Assembly: GCF_001879205.1 (NCBI RefSeq)
Contig: NZ_MLFK01000006.1
Span: 62,001 to 126,000, forward strand
Length of the DNA: 64,000 nt
Reading direction: 5' to 3'
From: Flavobacterium johnsoniae
GTDB taxonomy: Bacteria; Bacteroidota; Bacteroidia; Flavobacteriales; Flavobacteriaceae
Below are positions 8,626 to 15,633 of the stretch, one piece after another. The translations under genes and the position numbers were made by a program. The notes beneath the pieces are model-generated. The model saw only the letters and a list, made by a program, of their open reading frames with translations, was not told the origin of the DNA and made no database searches. Within the stretch, counting starts at the first letter, position 1. The number at the start of each line of letters is the position of its first letter.

Positions 8626-9063
8626 ATGGAAACTTTAGAATTTAAAATAAGAATTAAAGCCCCTGCCCAGAAAGTTTGGGAAGTTTTATGGAATGATGAA
8701 ACGTATAAAAAATGGACAAGCGTTTTTTGCGAAGGATCTTATACCATAAGCGAATGGAACGAAGGTGATAAAATACATTTTATGTCACCAAACGGAGAAG
8801 GAATGTATAGTGTAATTGAAACAAAAACTCCAAACGAATATATGGCTTTTAAGCATATAGGCGAAATAAAAGATTTTAAAGAGCAGCCTCTCAATGAAGA
8901 AACAAAAAAATGGAGCGGGGCAATGGAAACCTATAGATTAATTCCCGATGATGAATTTACAGATTTGATTGCCCTGGTCGATTCGGGCGAAAAATTTATC
9001 GATTATTTTAAAGAAGTTTTTCCAAAAGGTTTAGAAGTGGTTAAAGAACTTTCGGAGAAATAA
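8626..9063 (+). CDS. SRPBCC domain protein
   Basis: A 145-residue START-like SRPBCC protein (IKAPAQKVWEVLWNDETYKK near the N terminus, a Trp-rich beta region, and a C-terminal helix FKEVFPKGLEVVKEL). Its ATG is two bases after the stop of the VOC gene, so translation is likely coupled. It is the second SRPBCC in the cluster. The ligand is not predictable from sequence. Confidence 0.82.
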   Translation: METLEFKIRIKAPAQKVWEVLWNDETYKKWTSVFCEGSYTISEWNEGDKIHFMSPNGEGMYSVIETKTPNEYMAFKHIGEIKDFKEQPLNEETKKWSGAMETYRLIPDDEFTDLIALVDSGEKFIDYFKEVFPKGLEVVKELSEK

Positions 9064-9121
9064 ATTGCAATGTCAAGATCAATTAGAATAAAAAATAATA
9101 ACAAACAAAAAACAAAATATC

Positions 9122-9559
9122 ATGACAACAGTAAATCCTTATTTAGTTTTTAACGGAAATTGCGAAGAAGCATTTCTGCATTATAAATCAGTTTTTGGAG
9201 GTGATTTTTCATATATCGGAAAATTTAAAGATATGCCTTCTGCTGAAGACGGAGGTTGTGCTGAATTTTCAGAAAAAGACGCCAATCGTATCATGCACGT
9301 TTCACTGCCAATAGGAAGTACCATTTTAATGGGAAGTGACAGCAGCGAGCAGTCAGGCGATGTACAGTTTGGAGGAAACTTCTCTGTTTCAATTAATGTT
9401 GAGAGTACAGAAGAAGCGGACCGAATTTTCAATGGACTTTCAGAAGGAGGCAACGTTTTTATGCCAATGGATAAAACATTTTGGGGTGCTTATTTCGGAA
9501 TGTTCACCGATAAATTTGGTGTTAACTGGATGGTGAATTTTGACCAAACTCCACAATAA
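9122..9559 (+). CDS. PhnB-like VOC family protein
   Basis: A 145-residue VOC protein of the PhnB / 3-demethylubiquinone-9 methyltransferase-like subgroup. The opening VNPYLVFNGNCEEAFLHYKS and the closing WGAYFGMFTDKFGVNWMVNF are typical of the subgroup. Despite the common name there is no SAM-binding motif, so methyltransferase activity is not expected. It is the fifth gene of the cluster, 58 bases after the SRPBCC gene, followed by hairpins at 9637-9660 and 9690-9717 that probably end the transcript. Confidence 0.85.
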   Translation: MTTVNPYLVFNGNCEEAFLHYKSVFGGDFSYIGKFKDMPSAEDGGCAEFSEKDANRIMHVSLPIGSTILMGSDSSEQSGDVQFGGNFSVSINVESTEEADRIFNGLSEGGNVFMPMDKTFWGAYFGMFTDKFGVNWMVNFDQTPQ

Positions 9560-9636
9560 TTTTTACTGCCGCGATTCTTAGGTTATAATTTTGCAATGAA
9601 AAAATAATTCTGGAATCCGTGTCAGGAAGAATCAAA

Positions 9637-9660
9637 ACCTAATTTTGTTAGGTTATTTTA
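9637..9660 (+). terminator. Weak terminator-like hairpin
   Basis: AACCTAA and TTAGGTT enclose a short T-rich loop and are followed by ATTTTA. The stem is short and AT-rich, so it is a weaker candidate than the hairpin at 9690-9717. Confidence 0.35.
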
Positions 9661-9689
9661 ATAGCAGGACATTATTGTTAAATTACTTA

Positions 9690-9717
9690 AAAAAGCGCAT
9701 CAATATGCGCTTTTTCT
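9690..9717 (+). terminator. Terminator after the VOC/SRPBCC cluster
   Basis: AAAAAGCGCAT and its complement ATGCGCTTTTT enclose a short AT loop, followed by T residues. The symmetry allows function on both strands. Confidence 0.8.
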
Positions 9718-9796
9718 TTGCAAAAAACAATGATTATTCTTTTTTATCACCAAGAGATTGTCGATTTTTGTCGCTTTCAAAACCAACACAGATAAA

Positions 9797-11026
9797 ATGG
9801 CAATAGAGGATAAAGAAATTATTTTATTAAAAGTTTCAGGACACGATAAAATAGGGGTTACAGCAGGTTTAACAGCTGTATTGGCGGCATACGATGCTAA
9901 TATTTTAGATATCGGTCAGGCTGATATTCATGATACACTTTCTTTAGGAATTTTATTCGAAATTGCGGCCGGTTCTTCATCGGCACCTGTTTTAAAAGAC
10001 TTATTATTCAAAGCTTACGAATTAGAGATTAAGGTTAAGTTTATTCCAATTTCTATCGAAGATTACGAAACATGGGTAAAATCGCAGTCTAAGCAGCGTT
10101 ATATCATCAATATTTTAGGGGAAAAACTGGCAGCATCGCAATTGGCAGCAGTGACTAAAATAATGTCAGATCAAAATTTAAACATCGACTCTATTATACG
10201 TTTAACAGGAAGAACTTCTATAGTAGAGAAAGAAGAATATCCTCGTTCTTGTATTCAGTTATCTGTAACGGGCGAAATAGTAAATAAAATTGTCATGACG
10301 GCAAGTTTTATGGAAATTTCGAGAACCTTAAACGTCGATATTTCTTTCCAGGAAGATAATATTTACAGAAGAAACCGTCGTTTGGTCTGCTTCGATATGG
10401 ATTCTACTTTAATTCAAACCGAAGTTATCGACGAACTGGCAGAACTAAACGGAGTAGGACCTCAGGTAAGAGCAATTACAGAGTCGGCAATGAATGGTGA
10501 AATTGATTTCAATGAAAGTTTCAAGCAGCGTATGGCTTTGCTGGAAGGTTTAAGCGAAGAAGTGCTACAAAAAGTAGCGGTAAATTTACCTATCACACAA
10601 GGAGCACATCGTTTAATGAAAGCCCTAAAATACTACGGTTATAAAACCGCAATTCTTTCGGGAGGTTTTACTTATTTTGGAGATTATCTTCAAAAAGAAC
10701 TCGGAATCGATTATGTTCACGCCAATCAATTAGAAATTAAAGACGGAAAATTAACCGGCAAATATTTAGGTGATATCGTAGACGGACAAAAGAAAGCCGA
10801 ATACCTAAAAGCTATTGCCGAAAAAGAAGGAATTCACATCAACCAGACTATTGCAGTGGGCGACGGTGCCAACGATTTGCCAATGCTTAACTTAGCTGGT
10901 TTAGGAATTGCTTTTCACGCCAAACCAAAAGTAAAAGAAAGCGCTTCAACCTCAATTTCAAGTTTAGGTCTTGATGGAGTTTTATATCTTTTAGGATACC
11001 ACGACAGGTATATCGACATGATGTAG
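9797..11026 (+). CDS. serB: Phosphoserine phosphatase (ACT domains plus HAD)
   Basis: Hydrolyses O-phosphoserine to serine, the last step of serine synthesis. The N-terminal half holds ACT-like regulatory segments (about 8-180), and the C-terminal half is a HAD-family SerB domain. HAD motif I is DMDST (200-204 from this start), a SGGFTYF segment corresponds to motif II, and VGDGANDLPML is the motif III/IV aspartate cluster. The frame is open upstream to a TTG at 9758. I chose the ATG at 9797 because it gives the usual N terminus MAIEDKEIILLKVSG and 409 residues. A terminator follows at 11069. Confidence 0.92.
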   Translation: MAIEDKEIILLKVSGHDKIGVTAGLTAVLAAYDANILDIGQADIHDTLSLGILFEIAAGSSSAPVLKDLLFKAYELEIKVKFIPISIEDYETWVKSQSKQRYIINILGEKLAASQLAAVTKIMSDQNLNIDSIIRLTGRTSIVEKEEYPRSCIQLSVTGEIVNKIVMTASFMEISRTLNVDISFQEDNIYRRNRRLVCFDMDSTLIQTEVIDELAELNGVGPQVRAITESAMNGEIDFNESFKQRMALLEGLSEEVLQKVAVNLPITQGAHRLMKALKYYGYKTAILSGGFTYFGDYLQKELGIDYVHANQLEIKDGKLTGKYLGDIVDGQKKAEYLKAIAEKEGIHINQTIAVGDGANDLPMLNLAGLGIAFHAKPKVKESASTSISSLGLDGVLYLLGYHDRYIDMM

Positions 11027-11068
11027 AAAATTATTGTTTGTGACATACTGATGTAATGAAAAAAAACA

Positions 11069-11105
11069 AACCTCAGTCTTTACAATAAAAGGCTGAGGTT
11101 TTTTT
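11069..11105 (+). terminator. Terminator of serB
   Basis: AACCTCAG (11069-11076) pairs with CTGAGGTT (11093-11100), followed by T residues. A run of A on the other side may let it also stop minus-strand transcription from the RNA element at 11110-11204. Confidence 0.75.
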
Positions 11106-11109
11106 ATGG

Positions 11110-11204
11110 GCATGTCCCTTCGGGTCGGGCTATCCGTTCCAATCTTTTGTTTCTCCCGAAGCCTCGGGACCACACAAAAGGATTTCCACTTCTATCCCTC
11201 ATGC
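11110..11204 (-). ncRNA. Candidate structured RNA element, copy 1
   Basis: Read on the minus strand, this has a conserved 5' block (GCATGAGGGATAGAAGTGG at its start) and a conserved 3' block (ACGGATAGCCCGACCCG, then GGGACATGC). The same blocks occur at 47146-47231 on the plus strand. The ends pair as GCATG/CATGC here and as GCGTG/CACGC in the other copy, a compensatory A-T to G-C change. The variable middle forms a hairpin (CTTTTGT...ACAAAAG) whose tip contains a near copy of the 16-nt palindromic module. It resembles what I recall of the Flavo-1 RNA motif of flavobacteria, but I cannot verify that name. It lies 20 bases downstream of the stop of the small membrane protein gene. Confidence 0.6.
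11154..11169. repeat. 16-nt palindromic module, near copy inside the RNA element
   Basis: TCCCGAAGCCTCGGGA differs by one base from the perfect palindromes at 3302-3317 and 42536-42551. It sits at the tip of the variable hairpin of the RNA candidate. Confidence 0.6.
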
Positions 11205-11224
11205 GGGTTTAGTGGAATCTTCGT

Positions 11225-11464
11225 TTATTTACGAGATTCTAATTCCTTTTTAATTTCTTTTAAAGTATTCATGTTCAAAATGAAGATAGGAAGTAAAGCA
11301 AGCGGAATAACATTCGCAGCGCTAAATCCTTTGATAAAGGCAAGGTATATGTTAAGAACAAATAGAAGCAGTAATACAATGCCAAAAATATAAGTCACTG
11401 CTTTTAATGATTTTTCATTCTTGAGTAGTTCTTCGCTGCTCATTTCGTTAAATTTCTTTTTCAT
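11225..11464 (-). CDS. Small two-TM membrane protein (so-called redox-active disulfide protein 2 type)
   Basis: A 79-residue protein with a charged N-terminal stretch (MKKKFNEMSSEELLKNEKSL), two membrane segments (about 22-45 and 50-66) and a basic/acidic C-terminal tail. Similar flavobacterial proteins are often labelled redox-active disulfide protein 2. This one has no cysteine at all, so a disulfide role is ruled out for it. Single gene; its 3' end adjoins the candidate RNA on the same strand. The function is unknown. Confidence 0.65.
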   Translation of the reverse strand: MKKKFNEMSSEELLKNEKSLKAVTYIFGIVLLLLFVLNIYLAFIKGFSAANVIPLALLPIFILNMNTLKEIKKELESRK

Positions 11465-11636
11465 TTTGGTTTAGTTTAAATGGAGTATGGTTTGGTTAAT
11501 TTTATGTTTCTAAAACAGTAATCTGTAAATAAATTGCCTCCTGCTTTAGCTGGAGGAAATAGATTTGAAAAAGGCTAAGGCTTTAGTCAAATTTGAAGCT
11601 CAGGCCTGATCAAAATAATTCTTATGAAATCTGTGT

Positions 11637-13160
11637 TTAACTTTTAACGGCACACATCTCCTTCAACTGCTCCAAATAATCTCTCTGGTTCGAAAGTCTC
11701 GGAATCTTATGCTGTCCTCCTAATTTATCTCTCTCTTTCAGCCAGTCATAAAATAGATTTTCGCGTGCTACATTAATCACCAAAGGATTTAAAGTCATAT
11801 TGTTGTAGCGTTTCGCTTCGTAATCTGAATTTAAAGTCTGCAGCGTTTCGTCCAGCACTTTTTGAAAAAGCCCCACATCAGCCGGTTTTTTCTTGAATTC
11901 GATCATCCATTCATGAGCACCTTTTTCTTTGTCCTGCATAAAAATAGGGGCAACGGTATAATCAATAACTTCGGTTTGGGTAATCTGACAGGCTTTGGCA
12001 ATGGCCTGATCGGTATTTTCTACCATCAATTCTTCCCCAAAAACATTAATATGGTGTTTGGTTCTTCCGGTAACTCTAATTCTATAAGGATTTAGCGAAG
12101 TAAAGCGAACCGTATCGCCGATTAGATAACGCCATAAACCAGAATTGGTGGTAATAACAATCGCGTAGTTTTTATTTAATTCAACATCGGCTAAACGAAT
12201 CACTTTCTGATCTGGCGTTCCAAAAGTATCCATCGGAATAAATTCATAAAAAATTCCGTAATCAAGCATCAATAATAGATCACTCGAATTGTTTAAATCC
12301 TGAATAGCAAAAAAGCCTTCAGAAGCATTATAGATTTCGTAATATCTAAAATCCTTACTTGGTAAAATTTTCTTGTATTGTTCTTTGTATGGAGAGAAAC
12401 TCACGCCTCCGTGAAAATACACTTCAAGATTTGGCCAAAGTTCTAACAAACTTTGTTTTCCTGTATTTTCTAAAACTTTATTCATTAAAACCAGCATCCA
12501 GGATGGAACTCCTGCAAAACTCGTTACATTTTCATTTTTCGTTTCGTTAATGATGGCTGCAATCTTGGTTTCCCATTCGCTCATTAACGATGTTTTACTG
12601 CTTGGCGTACTGCTGAATTCAGCCCAAATAGGCATGTTTTCGATTAAAATAGCCGATAAATCACCAAAGAAAGTATTGTTGTTTTCATAAATCTGAGAAC
12701 TTCCGCCCAAGCGAAGACTCTTTCCGAGAAATAGCTCAGAATCTTCATTATTATTCAAATACAAACAAAGTAAATCCTTGCTTCCTTTATAATGGCAGTC
12801 TTCCAGCGCTTCGTTGCTTACCGGAATAAATTTACTTTTAGCATTGGTAGTACCGCTAGATTTCGCAAACCATTTAATAGGAGATTCCCAAAAAACACCT
12901 TGCTCGCCCTGACGTGTGCGTTCAATCAAAGGCTGTAACTCTTCATAACTTGCAATAGGAACTCTTTCTGCAAAAGTCTGGTAAGAGTTTATCGATTCAA
13001 AGTCGTATTTTTTTCCAATAACGGTATTTTCAGAAGCCAATAACAAATTATGCAATAGTTCTTCCTGAACTTCATTTGGGTATTTTAAAAAAAGTTCAAT
13101 TTGATGAATCCTTTGTTTGAGGACCCAGGAAGCGAAAGAGTTTATTATTGATAAAGGCAT
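11637..13160 (-). CDS. GH3 family acyl-adenylate/acyl-acid amido synthetase-like protein
   Basis: A 507-residue member of the GH3 family, which belongs to the ANL adenylating-enzyme superfamily. The ATP-binding signature FAKSSGTTNAKSKFIPVS is clear, followed by YNASEGFFAIQD and the C-terminal segment containing TGRTKHHINVFGEELMVEN. Plant GH3 enzymes conjugate auxin or jasmonate to amino acids. The bacterial substrates are unknown, and no auxin role should be read from the family name. Length matches other Bacteroidota GH3 proteins. It is a single gene, divergent from the DUF2797 gene at 13408. Confidence 0.88.
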   Translation of the reverse strand: MPLSIINSFASWVLKQRIHQIELFLKYPNEVQEELLHNLLLASENTVIGKKYDFESINSYQTFAERVPIASYEELQPLIERTRQGEQGVFWESPIKWFAKSSGTTNAKSKFIPVSNEALEDCHYKGSKDLLCLYLNNNEDSELFLGKSLRLGGSSQIYENNNTFFGDLSAILIENMPIWAEFSSTPSSKTSLMSEWETKIAAIINETKNENVTSFAGVPSWMLVLMNKVLENTGKQSLLELWPNLEVYFHGGVSFSPYKEQYKKILPSKDFRYYEIYNASEGFFAIQDLNNSSDLLLMLDYGIFYEFIPMDTFGTPDQKVIRLADVELNKNYAIVITTNSGLWRYLIGDTVRFTSLNPYRIRVTGRTKHHINVFGEELMVENTDQAIAKACQITQTEVIDYTVAPIFMQDKEKGAHEWMIEFKKKPADVGLFQKVLDETLQTLNSDYEAKRYNNMTLNPLVINVARENLFYDWLKERDKLGGQHKIPRLSNQRDYLEQLKEMCAVKS

Positions 13161-13407
13161 GTGTAGATTTTATATTTTAGATTGCTGATTTTAGATTTAG
13201 GTTTTACAATTTATGTAAATCGAAACTTAAAATTTGAATATCGAGCGACAAACATTAACTTTGTCATTGTATCAAAAATAGTGTTTTTTTGTAATAAAAA
13301 CCACTCCTTATGAACTAAAGATTAACTCAAAAATTGATTTCAAACGATTAATAAGTCAAAAACAGAGGTAATCTATATCTAATTCTAAAATCTACAATTT
13401 AAATCTA

Positions 13408-14202
13408 ATGACATATCAAGGTGTACTAACAAAAATGCAGACAGAAATTGGAAATCCTATTCAATACTATTTAGTTTTTGAAGATAGTTTTCTTAATGTA
13501 AATCAATTATTAGATAAGGAGATTGAGATTAATTTTGCAGGTTTTCAATGTTTGAATTGCCATAAAAAGAAAAAGATATTTAGACAAGGTTTTTGTTACG
13601 ACTGCTTCTATTCGAGCCCGGCGGTTGGCGATTGGATAATGAGGCCGGAATTGAGTACCGCTCATTTAGGAATTGCAGACCGTGATTTAGAATATGAACA
13701 AAAAGCACAATTACAGCCGCATGTGGTTTACCTGGCTTTATCAAGTGAGATTAAAGTGGGAGTTACCCGTAAAACGCAGGTACCGACAAGATGGATCGAT
13801 CAGGGTGCGACACAAGCAATTGCAATTGTAGAGGTCCCGAATAGATATTTAGCCGGAATTACCGAGGTGGCCCTAAAAGATCATTATGCTGATAAAACCA
13901 ATTGGAGAAAAATGCTTCAGTGTACTGCTGAGGGATGTGACTTAATTCTTGAGAAATCAAAAGTAGAAAGTTTAATACCAGCTGAGGTTAAAGATTATTT
14001 TTACAGTCAGAAAAATGATGTTTATGAACTGAATTATCCTGTTTTAAGTTATCCGGCAAAAGTGGCAAGTTTAAATTTGGATAAAACACCAACGTTTCAA
14101 GGGAAATTGGTTGGAATTAAAGGACAGTATCTGATTTTTGAAAATGGAACTGTTTTTAATATTCGGGGTTCAGAAGGTTATGTGGTAAATATAAACGTTT
14201 AA
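13408..14202 (+). CDS. DUF2797 zinc-ribbon protein with GIY-YIG-like segment
   Basis: A 264-residue protein matching the DUF2797 family. Four cysteines (Cys48, Cys51, Cys63, Cys66) form a zinc-ribbon-like site. The following segment VVYLALSSEIKVGVTRKTQV with a downstream RW and E resembles the start of a GIY-YIG nuclease domain, which would suggest nucleic-acid binding or cleavage. That link is inference. A second, shorter Cys pair occurs at CTAEGC. No partner gene is adjacent. The family function is not established. Confidence 0.8.
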   Translation: MTYQGVLTKMQTEIGNPIQYYLVFEDSFLNVNQLLDKEIEINFAGFQCLNCHKKKKIFRQGFCYDCFYSSPAVGDWIMRPELSTAHLGIADRDLEYEQKAQLQPHVVYLALSSEIKVGVTRKTQVPTRWIDQGATQAIAIVEVPNRYLAGITEVALKDHYADKTNWRKMLQCTAEGCDLILEKSKVESLIPAEVKDYFYSQKNDVYELNYPVLSYPAKVASLNLDKTPTFQGKLVGIKGQYLIFENGTVFNIRGSEGYVVNINV

Positions 14203-14218
14203 CTATTTTACTAAACCC

Positions 14219-14266
14219 GTCGATTTTTATTAACTCACTGTCGATTTGTACTGGCTTACTGTCGAA
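14219..14266 (+). promoter_or_regulatory. Three GTCGA direct repeats with 21-bp period
   Basis: GTCGA begins at 14219, 14240 and 14261, exactly 21 bp (two helical turns) apart. Copies two and three share the longer unit ACTGTCGA. A possible promoter follows directly: TTG at 14274-14276, an 18-bp spacer and TACTTTTA at 14295-14302. Spaced direct repeats of this kind are typical of LytTR-type response regulator sites. The remainder of the 304-base gap holds a second -7-like box TAAATTTG at 14403-14410 and nothing else I can name. Confidence 0.5.
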
Positions 14267-14402
14267 TATTTGTTTGTTGTTTTGTTAAATATTGTACTTT
14301 TATTCTTGTATTGAGAGTAAAAGTGTGAATATTGATACTTTTAGATAACAATTATGTAATAATTGCTTATTGAAAGAATTTATTTTTGAAGGAAAAAGAG
14401 CC

Positions 14403-14410
14403 TAAATTTG
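14403..14410 (+). promoter_or_regulatory. Predicted -7 box before the glycosyltransferase gene
   Basis: TAAATTTG fits TAnnTTTG exactly and lies 96 bases before the ATG at 14507. No well-spaced TTG was found. Confidence 0.4.
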
Positions 14411-14506
14411 AGAAAGGTCAAAAGCACATTTTTTAATGAATTTGACTTGTTTTTTTGAGTGATGTTCTCTTAGTGAAAAATAAAATACAACAAAATAATA
14501 ATACCA

Positions 14507-15559
14507 ATGAGTAACTTAAAAAAAGTTAGTGTTAATAAAGTCAGGCGTAAATTGATGCGCATTTTAACTAAGAATATTGGTAATGCAAACTCTAACAAAA
14601 ACGGTACGATTGATAAAGACCAAATCAAAAAGGTATTGATATGCAGGCCAAACGGGAGACTTGGTAATCTGCTTTTAATTACACCTTTAGTTCAGGAAGT
14701 TACCACCACATTTCCCAATTGTAAAATTGATCTGTTTGTAAAAGGAACTCTCGCTCCCATTGTTTTTGAAAAATACGATAACATTGATAAGATTATTGAT
14801 CTTCCTAAAAAACCTTTTAAAGAGTTAATAAAGTATTTAAAAGTCTGGACTTTAATAAAAAACCAAAATTACGATCTCGTAATCAATGTTGACCAAAATT
14901 CCTCTTCAGGAAGATTAGCGGTGCAATTCTCGAGTGCTAAATATAAATTTTTTGGAGACCTTCCGGAAAATGTGCAGTTAAATTATAACGACCAAGATCA
15001 TATTGCAAAATACCCTGTTTATAATTTTAGATATTTTTTAAGTCAATTTGGAATAGAAGATAAAAAAAAGCCTGTTGCACTGCTTGATTTAAAATTAAGT
15101 AGCGAAGAAATTTCAAAAGGAAAAACCATTCTTAACAACATTGTTGATGAGAAGAAAAAAACAATCGCAATCTTTACCTATGCAACAGGAGAAAAATGTT
15201 ATTGTGAGTCATGGTGGGAAGAATTTTATGCTGCTTTAAAAAAGGAATATCCGGATCATAATATTTTTGAAGTACTGCCTATAGAAAATAGATCTCAAAT
15301 TAATTTTCAGGCTCCTTCATTTTACAGCAAAGATATTCGCGAAATAGGTTCAGTATTAGCCAATGTTGACGTGTTTATAGGCGCAGATAGTGGGATTATG
15401 CATTTGGCGAGTGCGTCAAAAGCCGCAACTGTTGGATTGTTTTCGGTTTCTATTCTAAAAAAATATCAGCCTTATGGAAATAATAATATTGGGATCGATA
15501 CAAACCAATCGACTATCCCGGATTTTATAAATGCTATAAACAAAATTTTGAATAAATAA
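14507..15559 (+). CDS. Glycosyltransferase family 9 (heptosyltransferase-like)
   Basis: A 350-residue GT-B fold enzyme of the ADP-heptose:LPS heptosyltransferase family. The N-terminal motif CRPNGRLGNLLLITPLVQE (about 46-64) and the C-terminal GADSGIMHLASA nucleotide-sugar-binding motif are diagnostic. It likely acts in the cytoplasm on lipopolysaccharide or another surface glycan. An N-terminal extension of about 40 basic residues precedes the first domain. No glycan biosynthesis cluster surrounds it, so it is a lone glycosyltransferase. The acceptor is unknown. It ends in a strong terminator shared with the convergent asmA-like gene. Confidence 0.85.
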   Translation: MSNLKKVSVNKVRRKLMRILTKNIGNANSNKNGTIDKDQIKKVLICRPNGRLGNLLLITPLVQEVTTTFPNCKIDLFVKGTLAPIVFEKYDNIDKIIDLPKKPFKELIKYLKVWTLIKNQNYDLVINVDQNSSSGRLAVQFSSAKYKFFGDLPENVQLNYNDQDHIAKYPVYNFRYFLSQFGIEDKKKPVALLDLKLSSEEISKGKTILNNIVDEKKKTIAIFTYATGEKCYCESWWEEFYAALKKEYPDHNIFEVLPIENRSQINFQAPSFYSKDIREIGSVLANVDVFIGADSGIMHLASASKAATVGLFSVSILKKYQPYGNNNIGIDTNQSTIPDFINAINKILNK

Positions 15560-15579
15560 TTCAATAGAAAATATAATAA

Positions 15580-15619
15580 AAAAACTGCTCCGGAAAATGA
15601 ATTCCGGAGCAGTTTTTTT
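15580..15619. terminator. Bidirectional terminator
   Basis: A long stem AACTGCTCCGGAA pairs with TTCCGGAGCAGTT around a short loop. It is flanked by an A run on one side and a T run on the other, between convergent genes. Confidence 0.9.
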
Positions 15620-15633
15620 ATTGTATTTAGTCT

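Noticed and set aside
9122..9559. Methyltransferase activity of the PhnB-like protein
   Set aside because: It has only the VOC fold and no SAM-binding motif.
9758..9796. TTG-initiated N-terminal extension of serB
   Set aside because: The 13 extra residues do not resemble the family N terminus, and the ATG at 9797 gives the usual start.
11637..13160. Auxin metabolism
   Set aside because: The GH3 name comes from plants. Nothing in the neighbourhood supports an auxin substrate.
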